Assembly (NCBI GenBank): GCA_937958235.1
Contig: CALFGG010000017.1
Coordinates: forward strand, 1-7,774
Origin: an uncultured Candidatus Saccharibacteria bacterium
Lineage (GTDB): Bacteria; Patescibacteriota; Saccharimonadia; Saccharimonadales; Saccharimonadaceae
DNA length: 7,774 nucleotides
Direction of reading: 5' to 3'
The position numbers and the translations under genes were made by a program. How positions within the stretch are numbered: position 1 is the stretch's first letter; each line of letters begins with the position of its first letter. Below are positions 1-6,068 of the stretch, one piece after another. Below the pieces are notes generated by a model. It ran no database searches. It was not told where the DNA came from and saw nothing but the letters and a program-made list of their open reading frames with translations.

Positions 1-796
1 TTGTGAAATTAATCTCCCCCATATAGTCATTTTTCTCTGCTTTTGTCTCATCTAATGCATTCTTTGCTTCCTGCTGCAAATCAACAGGTTCACTTTCTTG
101 ACTACTTTCAGTAGCATACGTATCTTTAGTAGGAATATTTCCCTTTATCGCTTTATAACCAAAAAATGCACCACCAGCTAATACAGCCGTTATCGCTACT
201 AAAGCTACCCTCTTTCCAATTCCAGAGCGCTTTATTTTATTCATTAAATTAGCAACTATTCCACGTTTCTCAAGATTTTCTGGATTTAGTGCTGAAATTT
301 GTTCATATCTATTTACGCTATTCCAGTTGCGTGTTTTTTCCAAATCTTCTTGATTAGGATTAGTCACTGGCTCAGATTTTTCTTTATCTAAAGTAGGCGA
401 ATCATCTACTGTTTCAGCAACACTATCATCAAAATCGTTGTCTTCTATCCTACCATTACCCTTATCGGCGTCATTATTCTCTACCACCGTACCATTAACA
501 TTCTGCCTATTTTTACCGTCTGTATTTTCAGGCGCAGCATGCACTCCACTCTCATTTTTTTGTGATTCAGGATCTACATTTTGTTTAGAATTACCTTCAC
601 TAGCTTCAGAAGACTCTTTATTGTGTTTACCTTGAGCCTCTAAAACACGATCCTTGTCTGATGTTCCATCTACAAACGACCACTTTCTACCACTTAACGC
701 AGATCTAGATAAATCTCCCCAAGGATCATATGCATTTCCTTGTCCACTATTCTCAGGTGAACCATTTCCGGCTCTGCCGCTTTCTGCACCTTTCAT
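1..796 (-). CDS. Single-pass membrane protein with long disordered acidic N-terminus, partial (C-terminus beyond window)
   Basis: An open frame of 265 codons runs from ATG at 794-796 off the left edge with no stop. The start is supported by a strong ribosome binding site, AAAGGAGGAG at 805-814, 8 bases upstream. Residues 1 to about 170 are hydrophilic and low in complexity, rich in Asn, Asp, Glu, Ser, Gly and Lys, with an aromatic patch AYDPWGDL near residues 22-29. A basic stretch (MNKIKRSGIGKR, 185-196) precedes one hydrophobic segment at about 197-214 (VALVAITAVLAGGAFFGY). A Ser/Glu/Lys-rich part follows. With positive charges before the segment, the long N-terminus should be cytoplasmic and the rest outside (inference). 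There is no cysteine. It is co-transcribed with the 128-aa gene 2 bp upstream. I do not recognise the family; it could be an envelope-anchored or secretion-associated protein, but the missing C-terminal domain would decide. Confidence 0.85.
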   Translation of the reverse strand, partial: MKGAESGRAGNGSPENSGQGNAYDPWGDLSRSALSGRKWSFVDGTSDKDRVLEAQGKHNKESSEASEGNSKQNVDPESQKNESGVHAAPENTDGKNRQNVNGTVVENNDADKGNGRIEDNDFDDSVAETVDDSPTLDKEKSEPVTNPNQEDLEKTRNWNSVNRYEQISALNPENLEKRGIVANLMNKIKRSGIGKRVALVAITAVLAGGAFFGYKAIKGNIPTKDTYATESSQESEPVDLQQEAKNALDETKAEKNDYMGEINFT

Positions 797-798
797 TA

Positions 799-1185
799 CT
801 ATTTCTCCTCCTTTAATTTATCGTTTAAATAGTCATCTCTAAATTTAATCATTACTTTTTCAGCTATCTTGCTAGCATCAACACCAGACTCTTCGACTAC
901 AGACTCAATCATTTCCTCTGATGCAGTACCATTTTCAAAGCTGTCATTTATTTTGTTTACCAAATAATCAGGTAGACTCATTAAGATCTCTGTCATTACG
1001 GCATCCTTAAGATCCTCAGCAATTTGTTGCTTCTCTGTTTCTGAAATATTTTGTCCTTTTTCTTCAACCAGGTTATTCACAAAAAGATCAATCAATTGAT
1101 CCTGTGTCAAACCCGTAAGATCAGGTTCTTCAAACGGCGCAGTCTGTGCCCCAGCACCAACTACTCTCGTCTCATCTTCTACCAT
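799..1185 (-). CDS. Small acidic all-helical protein of unknown function (possibly DUF5663-like)
   Basis: This 128-aa protein starts at ATG 1183-1185 and ends in TAG. The leader has GAAAGGT about 10 bases before the start. Residues 1-20 look flexible; the rest has a strongly helical, acidic pattern: LTQDQLIDLFVNNLVEE at about 26-42, a conserved-looking MSLPDYLVNKIND core at about 69-81, and two more amphipathic helices up to KIAEKVMIKFRDDYL. No signal peptide, membrane segment, cysteine or catalytic motif is visible. It is the first gene of a two-gene operon with the membrane protein, so a cytoplasmic partner or adaptor of that protein is a reasonable guess. The layout reminds me of the DUF5663 family reported from CPR genomes, but this is memory, not a checked match. 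Confidence 0.85.
   Translation of the reverse strand: MVEDETRVVGAGAQTAPFEEPDLTGLTQDQLIDLFVNNLVEEKGQNISETEKQQIAEDLKDAVMTEILMSLPDYLVNKINDSFENGTASEEMIESVVEESGVDASKIAEKVMIKFRDDYLNDKLKEEK
805..814 (-). promoter_or_regulatory. Strong Shine-Dalgarno site for the membrane protein
   Basis: On the minus strand this reads AAAGGAGGAG, 8 bases before the ATG at 796. It lies inside the last codons of the upstream 128-aa gene (its terminal KEEK), so the two genes are probably translated as a coupled pair. Confidence 0.8.
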
Positions 1186-1241
1186 AGCGATAAAGACCTT
1201 TCTATTAGTTTTTATGTTAAAAATATGACTTTTATGCCCCC

Positions 1242-1270
1242 ATCATATCGCTAGTGTTAAAAATAGTCAA
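1242..1270 (-). promoter_or_regulatory. Sigma70-type promoter for the 128-aa gene and membrane protein operon
   Basis: On the minus strand there is TTGACT (1265-1270), a 17-base spacer, then TATGAT (1242-1247). Each box matches consensus at 5 of 6 positions and the spacing is ideal. Transcription would start near 1235, giving a leader of about 50 bases before the ATG at 1185. A G-run (GGGGGC) lies at the expected start. Confidence 0.8.
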
Positions 1271-1416
1271 CATCTTTATTTATTTTTTTATACACTCACA
1301 CAACTTCGGTTAAATTATTCTCCGTTCAAGTTATTTTAAGAAGTTGAATAAACTTTTTATATATATGTCCACGTATAGAAATTGTCGTTCTTTCAATTGA
1401 GTAATTTATTTATACA
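1271..1416. other. AT-rich spacer, no gene seen
   Basis: These bases lie between the terminator of the 38-aa unit and the promoter of the left operon. The stretch is AT-rich with a few short AAGTT/AACTT repeats. I see no open frame with a ribosome binding site, no tRNA-like fold and no convincing hairpin. Confidence 0.5.
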
Positions 1417-1443
1417 AAAAATAGCACCCAAGGTGCTATTTTT
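1417..1443 (-). terminator. Intrinsic terminator after the 38-aa gene
   Basis: A perfect 12-bp stem, AAAAATAGCACC (1417-1428) with GGTGCTATTTTT (1432-1443), closes a 3-base loop. On the minus strand the stem runs into TTTTTT. It lies 46 bases past the stop of the 38-aa gene. The A/T symmetry means it could also stop transcription from the other strand, but no plus-strand gene is seen. Confidence 0.85.
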
Positions 1444-1489
1444 ATCAAAAATCTTAGCTTCTAGCCAAGCTTATCGTTAATCAAAGCTT

Positions 1490-1606
1490 CTAAGCAATTT
1501 TTAGACCAGCTCGTCCAAGTCTGGCCAAAATTTTAGCCTGAGCTTCTGGGCTCACTGTCTTTTTTAAACTATATCCTGATTCGTCGTTGAAATATTCAAA
1601 CGTCAT
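1490..1606 (-). CDS. Small 38-aa protein with its own promoter and terminator
   Basis: ATG at 1604-1606 and TAG at 1490-1492 enclose 38 codons. The start follows AAGAAGGGGAAG with good spacing, and the unit is framed by an extended -10 promoter (1650-1676) and a perfect intrinsic terminator (1417-1443). That fits a real monocistronic gene too short for usual annotation cut-offs. The N-terminal third is acidic and aromatic (MTFEYFNDESGY). The C-terminal half is a basic amphipathic helix (AQAKILARLGRAGLKIA). There is no signal peptide, membrane segment or cysteine. A -1 shift at the A5 run near its end would extend it by about 12 residues to a stop at 1461-1463. Function is not recognised; a small regulatory or binding protein is possible, and an antimicrobial-type peptide cannot be excluded. 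Confidence 0.65.
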   Translation of the reverse strand: MTFEYFNDESGYSLKKTVSPEAQAKILARLGRAGLKIA

Positions 1607-1649
1607 ATCTTCCCCTTCTTTTTATTTTTATTTTTTGCTTATTTATTCT

Positions 1650-1676
1650 ATTCTAGCATATTTTTCCAAAATGCAA
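1650..1676 (-). promoter_or_regulatory. Extended -10 promoter of the 38-aa gene
   Basis: On the minus strand TATGCTAGAAT (1650-1660) matches the extended -10 pattern TGnTAnAAT. A weak -35 (TTGCAT, 1671-1676) sits 15 bases upstream; the extended element makes up for this. The start would be near 1643, with a leader of about 36 bases before the ATG at 1606. Confidence 0.65.
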
Positions 1677-1703
1677 CTGAATAAATTAATTAATTTATTT
1701 TTT

Positions 1704-1733
1704 AAGGCTACCTATTTCTTAATAAGTAGCCTT
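1704..1733 (-). terminator. Hairpin after the 25-aa ORF, possible terminator or processing site
   Basis: A 13-bp stem is formed by 1704-1716 and 1721-1733 with a 4-base loop. One pair is a G-U wobble on the minus strand but an A-C mismatch on the plus strand, which points to minus-strand RNA as the functional molecule. It begins 5 bases past the TAA of the 25-aa ORF. The sequence after it is A-rich rather than T-rich, so it is not a textbook intrinsic terminator. Confidence 0.5.
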
Positions 1734-1738
1734 TAACT

Positions 1739-1816
1739 TTACTTGCCAATCCTAAGCTTGTTCTTAATGGCTCTTAGAATTGCCCTCTCTCCATTTTTAT
1801 CTCTTTCTCGCTTCAT
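1739..1816 (-). CDS. Possible 25-aa basic peptide ORF
   Basis: ATG at 1814-1816 to TAA at 1739-1741 encodes a very basic peptide starting MKRERDKNGER and ending RAIKNKLRIGK. In its favour are a strong promoter about 150 bases upstream (1972-2000), a hairpin immediately after the stop, and similarity of its last third to the region after the 38-aa gene stop. Against it, there is no clear Shine-Dalgarno site (the nearest, GGGTAAG, is about 30 bases away), and random frames of this length are common. It may be a leader peptide, the remnant of a longer gene, or chance. Confidence 0.25.
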   Translation of the reverse strand: MKRERDKNGERAILRAIKNKLRIGK

Positions 1817-1971
1817 TTTATATATTTATATTATTATTTTTATCTTACCCTTACATTGGTCTTATACCTCACTTACCTTTTATCTTTCTTGTTTAGCTTC
1901 CCCACCGCTCCTTTTCTGTTAGATTTATTTTTATTTGCTTTTTGTTTTTATTTATTATCTAACTTGTTTTA
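1817..1971 (-). other. A-rich leader or small RNA region downstream of the orphan promoter
   Basis: The transcript expected from the promoter at 1972-2000 would begin at once with an inverted repeat, GTTAGAT/ATCTAAC (minus strand; arms 1957-1963 and 1918-1924, A-rich 32-base loop). AAAAGGAG follows, only 2 bases before a GTG at 1903-1905 that opens just 10 codons. Another 10-codon GTG frame follows AAAGGTAA. Neither is convincing as a gene. With the hairpin at 1704-1733 as 3' end, the whole RNA would be about 260 bases. It matches no RNA family I recognise. Confidence 0.4.
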
Positions 1972-2000
1972 ATGATATCATGTTTATGTTTATTTGTCAA
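1972..2000 (-). promoter_or_regulatory. Near-consensus promoter with extended -10, no annotated gene behind it
   Basis: On the minus strand there is a perfect TTGACA (1995-2000), a 17-base spacer and TATCAT (1972-1977) preceded by TG at the extended -10 position. This is the best promoter in the window. It lies about 85 bases past the ileS terminator and drives transcription toward the 25-aa ORF and the hairpin at 1704-1733, with a start expected near 1965. Confidence 0.75.
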
Positions 2001-2084
2001 CACTTTTATTGGAATTATCCTTTAATTTCAAAATCTACCCCTGTTAGTTTACCCACTAAAACTCATCGGCTACATTATATCTCA

Positions 2085-2117
2085 AAAAAAGGATCCGCTC
2101 TTCACGTGTCCTTTTTT
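2085..2117 (-). terminator. Intrinsic terminator of the nrdR-ileS operon
   Basis: AAAAAAGGA (2085-2093) pairs with TCCTTTTTT (2109-2117) around a 15-base loop in which CG/CG can also pair. On the minus strand the right half ends in a run of seven T. It starts 16 bases past the ileS stop codon. Confidence 0.75.
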
Positions 2118-2132
2118 ATGTTTCGCCTCTCC

Positions 2133-5039
2133 TTAGGCCTTTTCTAGCGAGATAGTAATATTCTTACCATTAGCTTTCACGACTTCATCATACTGATAAT
2201 TATTATCTCGTCCAAGTTCTACTGCTAACACCTCGGCTTTTAGTACATCCTGCCAGTCCTTATTGATCTCTGTATCAATTGATAATTTAATTCTATCATC
2301 AACCTCAAGACCAGCTTTCTTTCTCGCAGCCTGCACAAAGCGAATTAGCTCACGAATAAAGCCTTCTTCAAGTAATTCTTCGGTCAAGTGCTTATCCAGA
2401 TAAGATTTTTCGCCAACTCTCACTGATTTTACATTAACTTCATCTGCAATGATTTGTTCATAATATTCATTCAGTGGTTCACCTTCATAAACATATTCAG
2501 CAAGTGGTTGTCTTACCTTAATCTGCTCTTCATTCTCACTCTTATTCATCCTTAGGGCCAAGCCTTCAGTAATAATCTCACGGGTTCTTGCCATCTTCTC
2601 AAGTACGTCCTGCTTAATCTCTCCCGCTTCCGGCCAATTTAGCAGATGCACTGACTCTGTTACTGAAGAATCAAACTCTTCTCCAGTCATTTTCTGGTAT
2701 AGCTCTTCCGCTAAGAACGGCGTAAATGGAGCTAAGATTTTAGCTAGATACACTAAGATAAAGTATAGTGTGGAATATGCCGCATTCTTATCTGTATCAT
2801 CCTCTGATTTCCAGAAACGTCTCCTTGAGCGTCGTACAAACCAGTTTGATAGATCATCGATGAATAATAATACATCCGATAATGCACTCGGAATATTATA
2901 AGCCTCCATACCCTTAGTAATTTCATTACGCAGTTCATATACTCTTGAGACTAACCAAATATCCAGAGGGTTCTCCAGCTTTGAAACTGCAATCGCCTGC
3001 TTTGAATCGAACCCATCCACGGAAGCATACATCGTAAAGAAGTCGTACACATTCCAAATCATCGATAATTTTCTCGCAACATCAGAAACATCCTTATCGA
3101 TTAAGGCAAAATCCTCCCCCGCCAGTACTGGCGATGAAAGCATTAAGAAACGTAGTGCATCAGCCGAATACTTATCCATTAGCTCCGTTGGATCGGTATA
3201 GTTTCCAAGCGACTTTGACATCTTACGACCGTCATTACCTGCCACTGTGCCAGTTGTAATTACATTTCTGTAAGCCTTCTTACCAAACAGTGCAGTATTT
3301 ACCACATGTACATAATAAAACCAAGCTCTCACCTGCCCCACATATTCCACAATAAAGTCAGCTGGATAATTTTGTTCAAATTTCTCTTTATTTTCAAATG
3401 GGTAATGTAGTTGTGCAAATGGCATCGAGCCAGATTCAAACCAACAGTCAAGCACTTTTTCAATTCTCTTAAAATGCTCGCCCTCGATATCGAATTCAAT
3501 CTCATCCACCCAGGGGCGGTGATAATCTTCTAACCTAACACCGGACAACTCATAAAGCTCATCATATGAACCAACGACTTTAATAGTTCCCTTATCACCT
3601 TTCCATACTGGCATTGCAGTTGCCCAAAAACGGTCACGTGACAAGTTCCAATCTGGAGCCGCCTCAATATTTTTCTCGAAACGCCCGTGTTTTAAGTATT
3701 CTGGGAACCAGTTAATTCCCTCATTTTCTTCAATTAGCTGTTCCTTCATTCCATTTACCGCAAAGAACCAACTTGGAAATGCACGATAAATAATCCTCTG
3801 TTTTGAACGTGGATTAAACGGATATTCATGTTTAATATATTCAATCTTGTAAACGATACCTTTTTCCTCAAGCACCTTTGCGATAAACTTATTTGCCGCC
3901 CAAAGTTCAATCCCCGACTCATCCGTGTCACGCACCCCCATCTCATTTAGCCATTTCTTCGCTGATTCAAGATAATAACCACCTTCATCGAGTAGATCAA
4001 TAAAATCCACATCCTGCTCTAAACTTAGCTCATAATCCATCTCACCATAGGCCGGTGCAATATGCACGATACCAGTACCATCAGAACTAGAGACAAAGTC
4101 AGCAGCTACAACCTTATATGTATTCTTTTTGCGCTCTTCTTTTGAAAAATTACACATGAGTGGTTTATATTCTAAACCAATCAATTCCTCACCTCTTAAG
4201 GTCTTGATCGCCTCACCTTCACCCAGTGCTTTTTCTGCCAATTCACTCGCTACAATCAATTTCTCATCTCCAACTGAGTAAATTTTGTACTCAAGATTCT
4301 TATTGATTGCCAAGGTTAAGTTTGCAGGTAAAGTCCAAGGTGTTGTCGTCCAGGCCAGTAATTTAGTCCCCTTTAGCTCCCCCTCACTCACAATCTCAAA
4401 CTTAACATAGACAGATGGATCAGTTACGGTTTGGTACGCTTCATTATCCATTGTTACTTCTGTCTTCGACACAGGAGTTGAAAATTTCGTGTCATACATC
4501 AAGACCTTACGACCTTCATAAATTTTCCCCTGTTCGTATAGGGTTTTAAAGGCCCACCAGACTGACTCCATAAAATTCTTATCCATTGTACGATAAGCAC
4601 CACGAAAATCTACCCAACGACCAACTCGCTCAATCACCCCTTCCCAGGCTTCAGAATTCGAAACCATCGACTCACGTGCCTTCGTAATATAGGTTGAAAG
4701 TGGCCACTTCGTGCCAATCTCACGCCTATCAGTAATACCTAGTTGTTTCTCCACGAAGTTCTCTGCAGGTAAACCATGACAATCCCATCCCCATCTTCGC
4801 TCAATCCTCTTACCACGCATTGTCCAAAAACGAGGCACAGCATCTTTTACGATTGAAGATAATAGGGTGCCATGATGTGGCAAACCAGTGATAAATGGAG
4901 GTCCATCATAAAACACATATCCATTATTAATATCTCGTTGCTCAATTGATTTCTCAAAGATTCGGTTCTTTTTCCAAAAGTCGACAATTGCCTTCTCGTA
5001 TTCAATTGCTCTTCTTCTTGTATTTGCTTGGTATTTCAT
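2133..5039 (-). CDS. ileS: Isoleucyl-tRNA synthetase, eukaryote-like (type 2)
   Basis: This 968-aa protein attaches isoleucine to tRNA-Ile in the cytoplasm; the length is normal for the family. The catalytic entry motif PPFITGLPHHGTLL is at 47-60, with HHGT (55-58) where HIGH is expected. RRWGWDCHGLP (81-91) follows. The CP1 editing domain shows WTTTPWTLPAN (230-240) and GTGIVHIAPAYGEMD (321-335, keeping the conserved Asp 335). LDCWFESGSMPFAQ (530-543) and a normal KMSKS loop (606-610) complete the core. The anticodon-binding domain has NWFVRRSRRRFW (732-743), typical of type 2 enzymes. The zinc knuckle of many relatives is absent (WKGDKGT at 479-485). There is no C-terminal zinc finger, and only three cysteines in all. 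The start is ATG after GGAGGAGAG, overlapping the HD gene stop (ATGA). It is the last gene of the operon. Confidence 0.97.
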   Translation of the reverse strand: MKYQANTRRRAIEYEKAIVDFWKKNRIFEKSIEQRDINNGYVFYDGPPFITGLPHHGTLLSSIVKDAVPRFWTMRGKRIERRWGWDCHGLPAENFVEKQLGITDRREIGTKWPLSTYITKARESMVSNSEAWEGVIERVGRWVDFRGAYRTMDKNFMESVWWAFKTLYEQGKIYEGRKVLMYDTKFSTPVSKTEVTMDNEAYQTVTDPSVYVKFEIVSEGELKGTKLLAWTTTPWTLPANLTLAINKNLEYKIYSVGDEKLIVASELAEKALGEGEAIKTLRGEELIGLEYKPLMCNFSKEERKKNTYKVVAADFVSSSDGTGIVHIAPAYGEMDYELSLEQDVDFIDLLDEGGYYLESAKKWLNEMGVRDTDESGIELWAANKFIAKVLEEKGIVYKIEYIKHEYPFNPRSKQRIIYRAFPSWFFAVNGMKEQLIEENEGINWFPEYLKHGRFEKNIEAAPDWNLSRDRFWATAMPVWKGDKGTIKVVGSYDELYELSGVRLEDYHRPWVDEIEFDIEGEHFKRIEKVLDCWFESGSMPFAQLHYPFENKEKFEQNYPADFIVEYVGQVRAWFYYVHVVNTALFGKKAYRNVITTGTVAGNDGRKMSKSLGNYTDPTELMDKYSADALRFLMLSSPVLAGEDFALIDKDVSDVARKLSMIWNVYDFFTMYASVDGFDSKQAIAVSKLENPLDIWLVSRVYELRNEITKGMEAYNIPSALSDVLLFIDDLSNWFVRRSRRRFWKSEDDTDKNAAYSTLYFILVYLAKILAPFTPFLAEELYQKMTGEEFDSSVTESVHLLNWPEAGEIKQDVLEKMARTREIITEGLALRMNKSENEEQIKVRQPLAEYVYEGEPLNEYYEQIIADEVNVKSVRVGEKSYLDKHLTEELLEEGFIRELIRFVQAARKKAGLEVDDRIKLSIDTEINKDWQDVLKAEVLAVELGRDNNYQYDEVVKANGKNITISLEKA

Positions 5040-5779
5040 AAACTCTCCTCCGTTTCATCTGTTACATTTTGCTTTTCTCTCATCATCCCGTTCGGTTCCA
5101 TCATTGTCGTTCTAATAATTTCATCCCTGAACAGCTCATATATATTTATTCCAGCCTTTTTGTCAAAATACTGTTTTATTCTATATAATTCTCTGAGATG
5201 ATCACCTGCAGACCGAATCCCATGTCGAATTAATATATCAGAAAAACGATCCGATATCGTCATCACCCCCATTGCATGCCCCATATTATCAGCTAGTTGA
5301 ACCAAAAGATCTAAATCAGAAATCTCAGCTCCCTTCATATAAGCCTGCGTAAATTCTAGACTATTTGGATCCAGTTCCTCCCAAAACTCAGCCCGTTCTA
5401 TCTGTTTGTATCCGTAATACGTATGAGTCATCGAAACTTGTGCCAGCTCCACCAGCCCCTCTCCTGTCAATAAGTTATATCCCAAAATTGGATGGCGTAA
5501 GCCAACCTTTACCTCCACACATCGGCCAATATCATGCAGCAGTCCTGCGGAAAAAGCCATATCCGTCATTTCTTCGTCACTCAGTTCCCTGTCCGTTCCC
5601 GGCTCTTCTCCCGTGACTTTCGTAAACCTCAATTTCGCTCCATTCTCTATCACTACTCTCGTAATCGATTCTGCTACTTTGGCTACGTTTAGAGAATGTT
5701 TTTCCCATGACAAAGAATACCCAGGCATCTCTTTTGCTTGCGCAAAAATTCTTAATGCTTTCTCCCTGATTTCACTCAT
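5036..5779 (-). CDS. HD-domain metal-dependent phosphohydrolase
   Basis: From ATG at 5777-5779 this is a 247-aa soluble protein. The HD ligand set is complete: H28 (WEKHSLNVA), H82-D83 (GLLHDIGR), H96 (RHPILGY), H119 (MTHTYYG) and D164 (QLADNMG). The family hydrolyses phosphate esters, often nucleotides; the substrate here is unknown. Its place after nrdR makes a nucleotide or dNTP substrate an attractive but unproven idea. A longer frame to 5857 was rejected because it overlaps the upstream gene by 56 bp and would add 26 Cys-rich residues unlike anything else here. The chosen ATG directly follows AAGGGGG, too close for normal Shine-Dalgarno use, and a TATAAT lies just upstream, so translation may be leaderless. 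The tail (222-247) is Met- and Glu-rich with no clear fold. Its TGA overlaps the ileS start by 4 bp. Confidence 0.85.
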   Translation of the reverse strand: MSEIREKALRIFAQAKEMPGYSLSWEKHSLNVAKVAESITRVVIENGAKLRFTKVTGEEPGTDRELSDEEMTDMAFSAGLLHDIGRCVEVKVGLRHPILGYNLLTGEGLVELAQVSMTHTYYGYKQIERAEFWEELDPNSLEFTQAYMKGAEISDLDLLVQLADNMGHAMGVMTISDRFSDILIRHGIRSAGDHLRELYRIKQYFDKKAGINIYELFRDEIIRTTMMEPNGMMREKQNVTDETEESL

Positions 5780-5786
5780 CCCCCTT

Positions 5787-5792
5787 ATTATA
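5787..5792 (-). promoter_or_regulatory. Possible internal promoter (-10 box) for the HD and ileS genes
   Basis: TATAAT (minus strand) sits 7 bases before the HD gene ATG, so the RNA would start at or within a base of the ATG. The -35 at 17 bases is poor (TACGCA, 3 of 6). The region is AT-rich, so a chance match is possible. Confidence 0.35.
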
Positions 5793-5801
5793 CAATATAT
5801 T

Positions 5802-6068
5802 TTACACGCTGCGTAGCATATAAGACACTTGGTCAAACTGCGGTAGCGGTGAGCCACTCCATTTTTTTACAATTTCGCCACTCCCGCCCAGAATCAGTAA
5901 ACTCGGATATTGCATAATATCTCGAGTTGATGCAAAGATCTCCCCCTCAATTGTCTCCGGATCAATCAATTCGACTTCTCGTCCAGTCTCACGCTGATAT
6001 TCCACGCCCCACTCTTCAGCCTCTCTAAAATATTCTGAATGTGTTTTTACTACAATTACAATTCGCAT
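5802..6068 (-). CDS. Small thioredoxin-fold-like protein without cysteines
   Basis: This 88-aa protein has a thioredoxin/glutaredoxin-like pattern: strand (MRIVIVVKT), helix (YFREAEEWGVEYQRETG), strand (EVELIDPET), helix (GEIFASTRDI), then QYPSLLILGGSGEIVKKWSG with a Pro (55) at the usual cis-Pro position and a paired beta-hairpin, and a final helix. There is no CxxC and no cysteine at all, so it cannot act as a disulfide reductase; a binding or scaffold role is more likely. The fold call is by pattern only. It starts directly after the nrdR stop (TAA then ATG) with GGGAGG inside the nrdR end, indicating translational coupling. The C-terminal motif FDQVSYMLRSV is well defined, suggesting a complete, conserved small family rather than a fragment. 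Confidence 0.8.
   Translation of the reverse strand: MRIVIVVKTHSEYFREAEEWGVEYQRETGREVELIDPETIEGEIFASTRDIMQYPSLLILGGSGEIVKKWSGSPLPQFDQVSYMLRSV

Noticed and set aside
438..842. Plus-strand open frames in the left region
   Set aside because: They are shadows of the minus-strand membrane protein, with low-complexity Ser/Pro/Leu translations and no ribosome binding sites.
1873..1905. 10-codon GTG frame after AAAAGGAG
   Set aside because: The spacing to the GTG is only 2 bases and the peptide is too short to support as a gene; it is noted only as part of the leader.
1186..2132. tRNA, CRISPR array or mobile element in the 0.9-kb spacer
   Set aside because: I found no tRNA T-arm signature, no regular repeat and spacer pattern, and no terminal inverted repeats or transposase fragments on either strand.
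1935..2147. 70-codon plus-strand frame rich in Phe, Leu and Tyr
   Set aside because: It reflects the T-rich strand of an A-rich spacer, crosses the ileS terminator and overlaps the ileS end, and has no ribosome binding site.
3581..3620. Missing zinc knuckle in IleRS (WKGDKGT) as a second case of zinc loss
   Set aside because: As I recall them, several type 2 IleRS proteins (for example yeast and mycobacterial) also lack cysteines here, so alone it is not evidence of recent zinc loss. It is kept only as part of the cysteine count.
5036..5039. Alternative genetic code (TGA as glycine, as in Gracilibacteria/SR1)
   Set aside because: TGA ends the HD gene in a classic ATGA overlap with ileS, and no gene here needs TGA read-through.
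5780..5857. Longer N-terminus for the HD protein (ATG at 5857)
   Set aside because: It would overlap the upstream gene by 56 bp and add 26 residues with four cysteines, unlike all other proteins here. The HD fold is complete from the ATG at 5779.
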